Below are positions 62,952 through 64,000 of a stretch of DNA of 64,000 nucleotides, one piece after another. Origin of the DNA: Rubrivivax sp. (GTDB taxonomy: Bacteria; Pseudomonadota; Gammaproteobacteria; Burkholderiales; Burkholderiaceae_C); NCBI GenBank assembly GCA_027491255.1, contig JAIXWM010000144.1, positions 18,528 through 82,527 on the forward strand, read 5' to 3'. The notes under the pieces were generated by a model, which was not told where the DNA came from, did no database searches, and saw only the letters and a program-made list of their open reading frames with translations. Made by a program: the position numbers and the translations under genes. Within the stretch, counting starts at the first letter, position 1. Each line of letters opens with the position of its first letter.

Positions 62952-63911
62952 ATGGTCGTCGACGTGGTCGTGTGGTTCTTCGTGCTGGGCGTGCTGGCTC
63001 GCCTGCTGCGCAGCGACCTGCGCCTGCCGGAGGCCCTGTACGAGACGCTTTCGATCTACCTGCTGCTGGCCATCGGCCTCAAGGGCGGTATCGAGCTCAG
63101 CAAGCAGCCGTTGCTGACGCTGGCACCGCAGGTGCTGGCGTGCATGGCGCTGGGTTTTGCGATCCCGCTCGCGCTGTTCCCGCTGCTGCGCTGGCTGCGC
63201 CTGGCGCCGGCAGACGCGGCGTCGATGGCGGCGCACTACGGCTCGGTCAGTGTCGTCACCTTCGCCGTGGCGACCGCCGCGCTCGTGCGCGCCGGCGTGC
63301 CCTACGAGGACCACGCGCCGCTGTGGGTGGCCGTGATGGAGGCCCCGGGCATCATCGCCGGCGTGCTGCTGGCACGCCTGTCGATGCGGCGCGCCGACCC
63401 CGCCAGCGCCTCGGCGCCCGCGCGCTGGGGTGAGCTCGCGCACGACGTGCTGTTCGGCAAGAGCGTGCTGCTGCTCGCCGGCGGCCTGGTGATCGGCGCC
63501 CTGGCCGGCGAAGCAGGGACCGCTCCGATCCGTGCCGTCTTCATCGAGCCCTTCAAGGGCGTGCTGGCCTTGTTCCTGCTGGAACTCGGCCTCGTGGCCG
63601 GCAACCGCCTGGCCGAAGTGCGACGCTTCGGCGCGACCGTGCTCGTCATCGGCCTGGGCGCGCCGCCGCTGCTGGCGCTGGCTGGCGCGGCCACCGGCGT
63701 GGCGCTGGGCTTGTCCACCGGCGGCGTGGCCCTGCTGGCCACGCTGGCGGCCAGCGCCAGCTACATCGCCGCGCCGACCGCCATGCGCATCGCCGTCCCG
63801 CAGGCGCACCCGGCGCTGTCGATCACAGCGGCCCTGGGCATCACCTTCCCCTTCAACCTCGTGGTCGGCATCCCGCTGTACCTCGAACTGGCGCGCAGGG
63901 TGACGGCATGA
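62952..63911 (+). CDS. SbtA-like sodium-dependent bicarbonate permease family
   Basis: A 319-residue polytopic protein of the SbtA/DUF897 family, which in cyanobacteria imports bicarbonate with Na+. Family features include YLLLAIGLKGGIELSK, AAHYGSVSVVTFAVA and SASYIAAPTAMRIAVPQAHPALSI, with about ten helices in two inverted halves. In non-photosynthetic bacteria the substrate is not established. It lies 45 bp after lptC on the same strand. Its stop lies in a dispersed repeat. Confidence 0.85.
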   Translation: MVVDVVVWFFVLGVLARLLRSDLRLPEALYETLSIYLLLAIGLKGGIELSKQPLLTLAPQVLACMALGFAIPLALFPLLRWLRLAPADAASMAAHYGSVSVVTFAVATAALVRAGVPYEDHAPLWVAVMEAPGIIAGVLLARLSMRRADPASASAPARWGELAHDVLFGKSVLLLAGGLVIGALAGEAGTAPIRAVFIEPFKGVLALFLLELGLVAGNRLAEVRRFGATVLVIGLGAPPLLALAGAATGVALGLSTGGVALLATLAASASYIAAPTAMRIAVPQAHPALSITAALGITFPFNLVVGIPLYLELARRVTA

Positions 63912-63990
63912 GCGCCACCGCCCGGCCGTCCGAAGGTGGCGCTCTCCCTCCCTCGGGGAGGTGGTCACGCAGTGACCGGAGGGCACTCCC
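63908..63990 (+). repeat. Intergenic repeat, copy 2
   Basis: ATGAGCGCCACCGCCCGGCC begins at the SbtA stop and matches copy 1 (62035). It contains the hairpin GGTCAC-GCA-GTGACC (63962-63976) and ends just before a possible new ATG. Confidence 0.6.
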
Positions 63991-64000
63991 ATGACCGCCA
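63991..64000 (+). CDS. Possible start of a further gene (truncated)
   Basis: ATGACCGCC at the window edge follows a GGAGGG about 8 bases upstream. It may start lptA, an SbtB-like protein, or nothing; too little is present to tell. Confidence 0.25.

Overview
This window reads as chromosomal DNA of a high-GC betaproteobacterium. The best guess is Burkholderiales near the Rubrivivax/Leptothrix/Methylibium group. The guess rests on codon use, on the core gene neighbourhoods (leuS-lptE-holA, lptD-surA-rsmA, kdsD-kdsC-lptC) and on the families present: a Bug/TctC binding protein, a SWIB protein with a lysine/alanine tail, and NhaR- and IscR-like regulators. This is inference from sequence only. I see no rRNA, tRNA, CRISPR array, phage or intact IS transposase.

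Layout. 1-5.5 kb: end of leuS, then lptE and holA; on the minus strand thiL, pncC and a GhrA-like reductase. 5.8-9.2 kb: malic enzyme maeB, a strong terminator, then a secreted barnase-type RNase with a barstar inhibitor. 9.3-17.9 kb: the outer-membrane biogenesis block lptD-surA-rsmA on minus, with amgK divergent, then moaC, a BepA-like M48 protease and a SWIB/histone-tail protein. 17.9-21.8 kb: a DMT exporter and uvrA. 21.8-22.4 kb: a repeat-rich spacer. 22.4-28.4 kb: a five-gene catabolic-looking operon (ketopantoate-reductase-like, SDR, M20 peptidase, polysaccharide-deacetylase-fold hydrolase, Bug binding protein) under a divergent LysR regulator. 28.5-33.3 kb: a DksA-like zinc-finger protein, a baeRF-like protein, recQ, ssb and a SLAC1/TDT transporter. 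33.4-36.7 kb: a GlcD-like FAD oxidase, a cysteine-less IscR-like regulator and an NhaR-like regulator. 36.8-39.6 kb: a MoxR ATPase with a VWA/degenerate-metallopeptidase partner. 39.6-43.7 kb: a miniature inverted-repeat element, then marC, a POTRA/beta-barrel protein, a lipoprotein and a dispersed repeat. 43.7-47.6 kb: LysE and EamA exporters, a PLP aminotransferase and an epoxide-hydrolase-like enzyme. 47.7-50.7 kb: a minus-strand operon of a cupredoxin-like protein, a FedB-like membrane protein and a secreted Kelch protein. 51-58.3 kb: phosphoesterase, UspA, TetR, a DUF945 protein, a UPF0149 protein, mmsA and a PaaI-type thioesterase. 58.3-64 kb: a Kef antiporter, kdsD, kdsC, lptC and an SbtA-like permease.

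How the genes work together. The recurring theme is the cell envelope: Lpt parts (lptE, lptD, lptC), Kdo synthesis (kdsD, kdsC), SurA, BepA, a BamA/TamA-like protein and AmgK. Many junctions overlap as ATGA, TGATG or GTGA, so translational coupling is common. The best candidates for under-described biology are the 22.4-27.4 kb catabolic operon, the cupredoxin/membrane/Kelch operon, the MoxR-VWA pair whose metallopeptidase motif lacks its glutamate, and the families of dispersed repeats.
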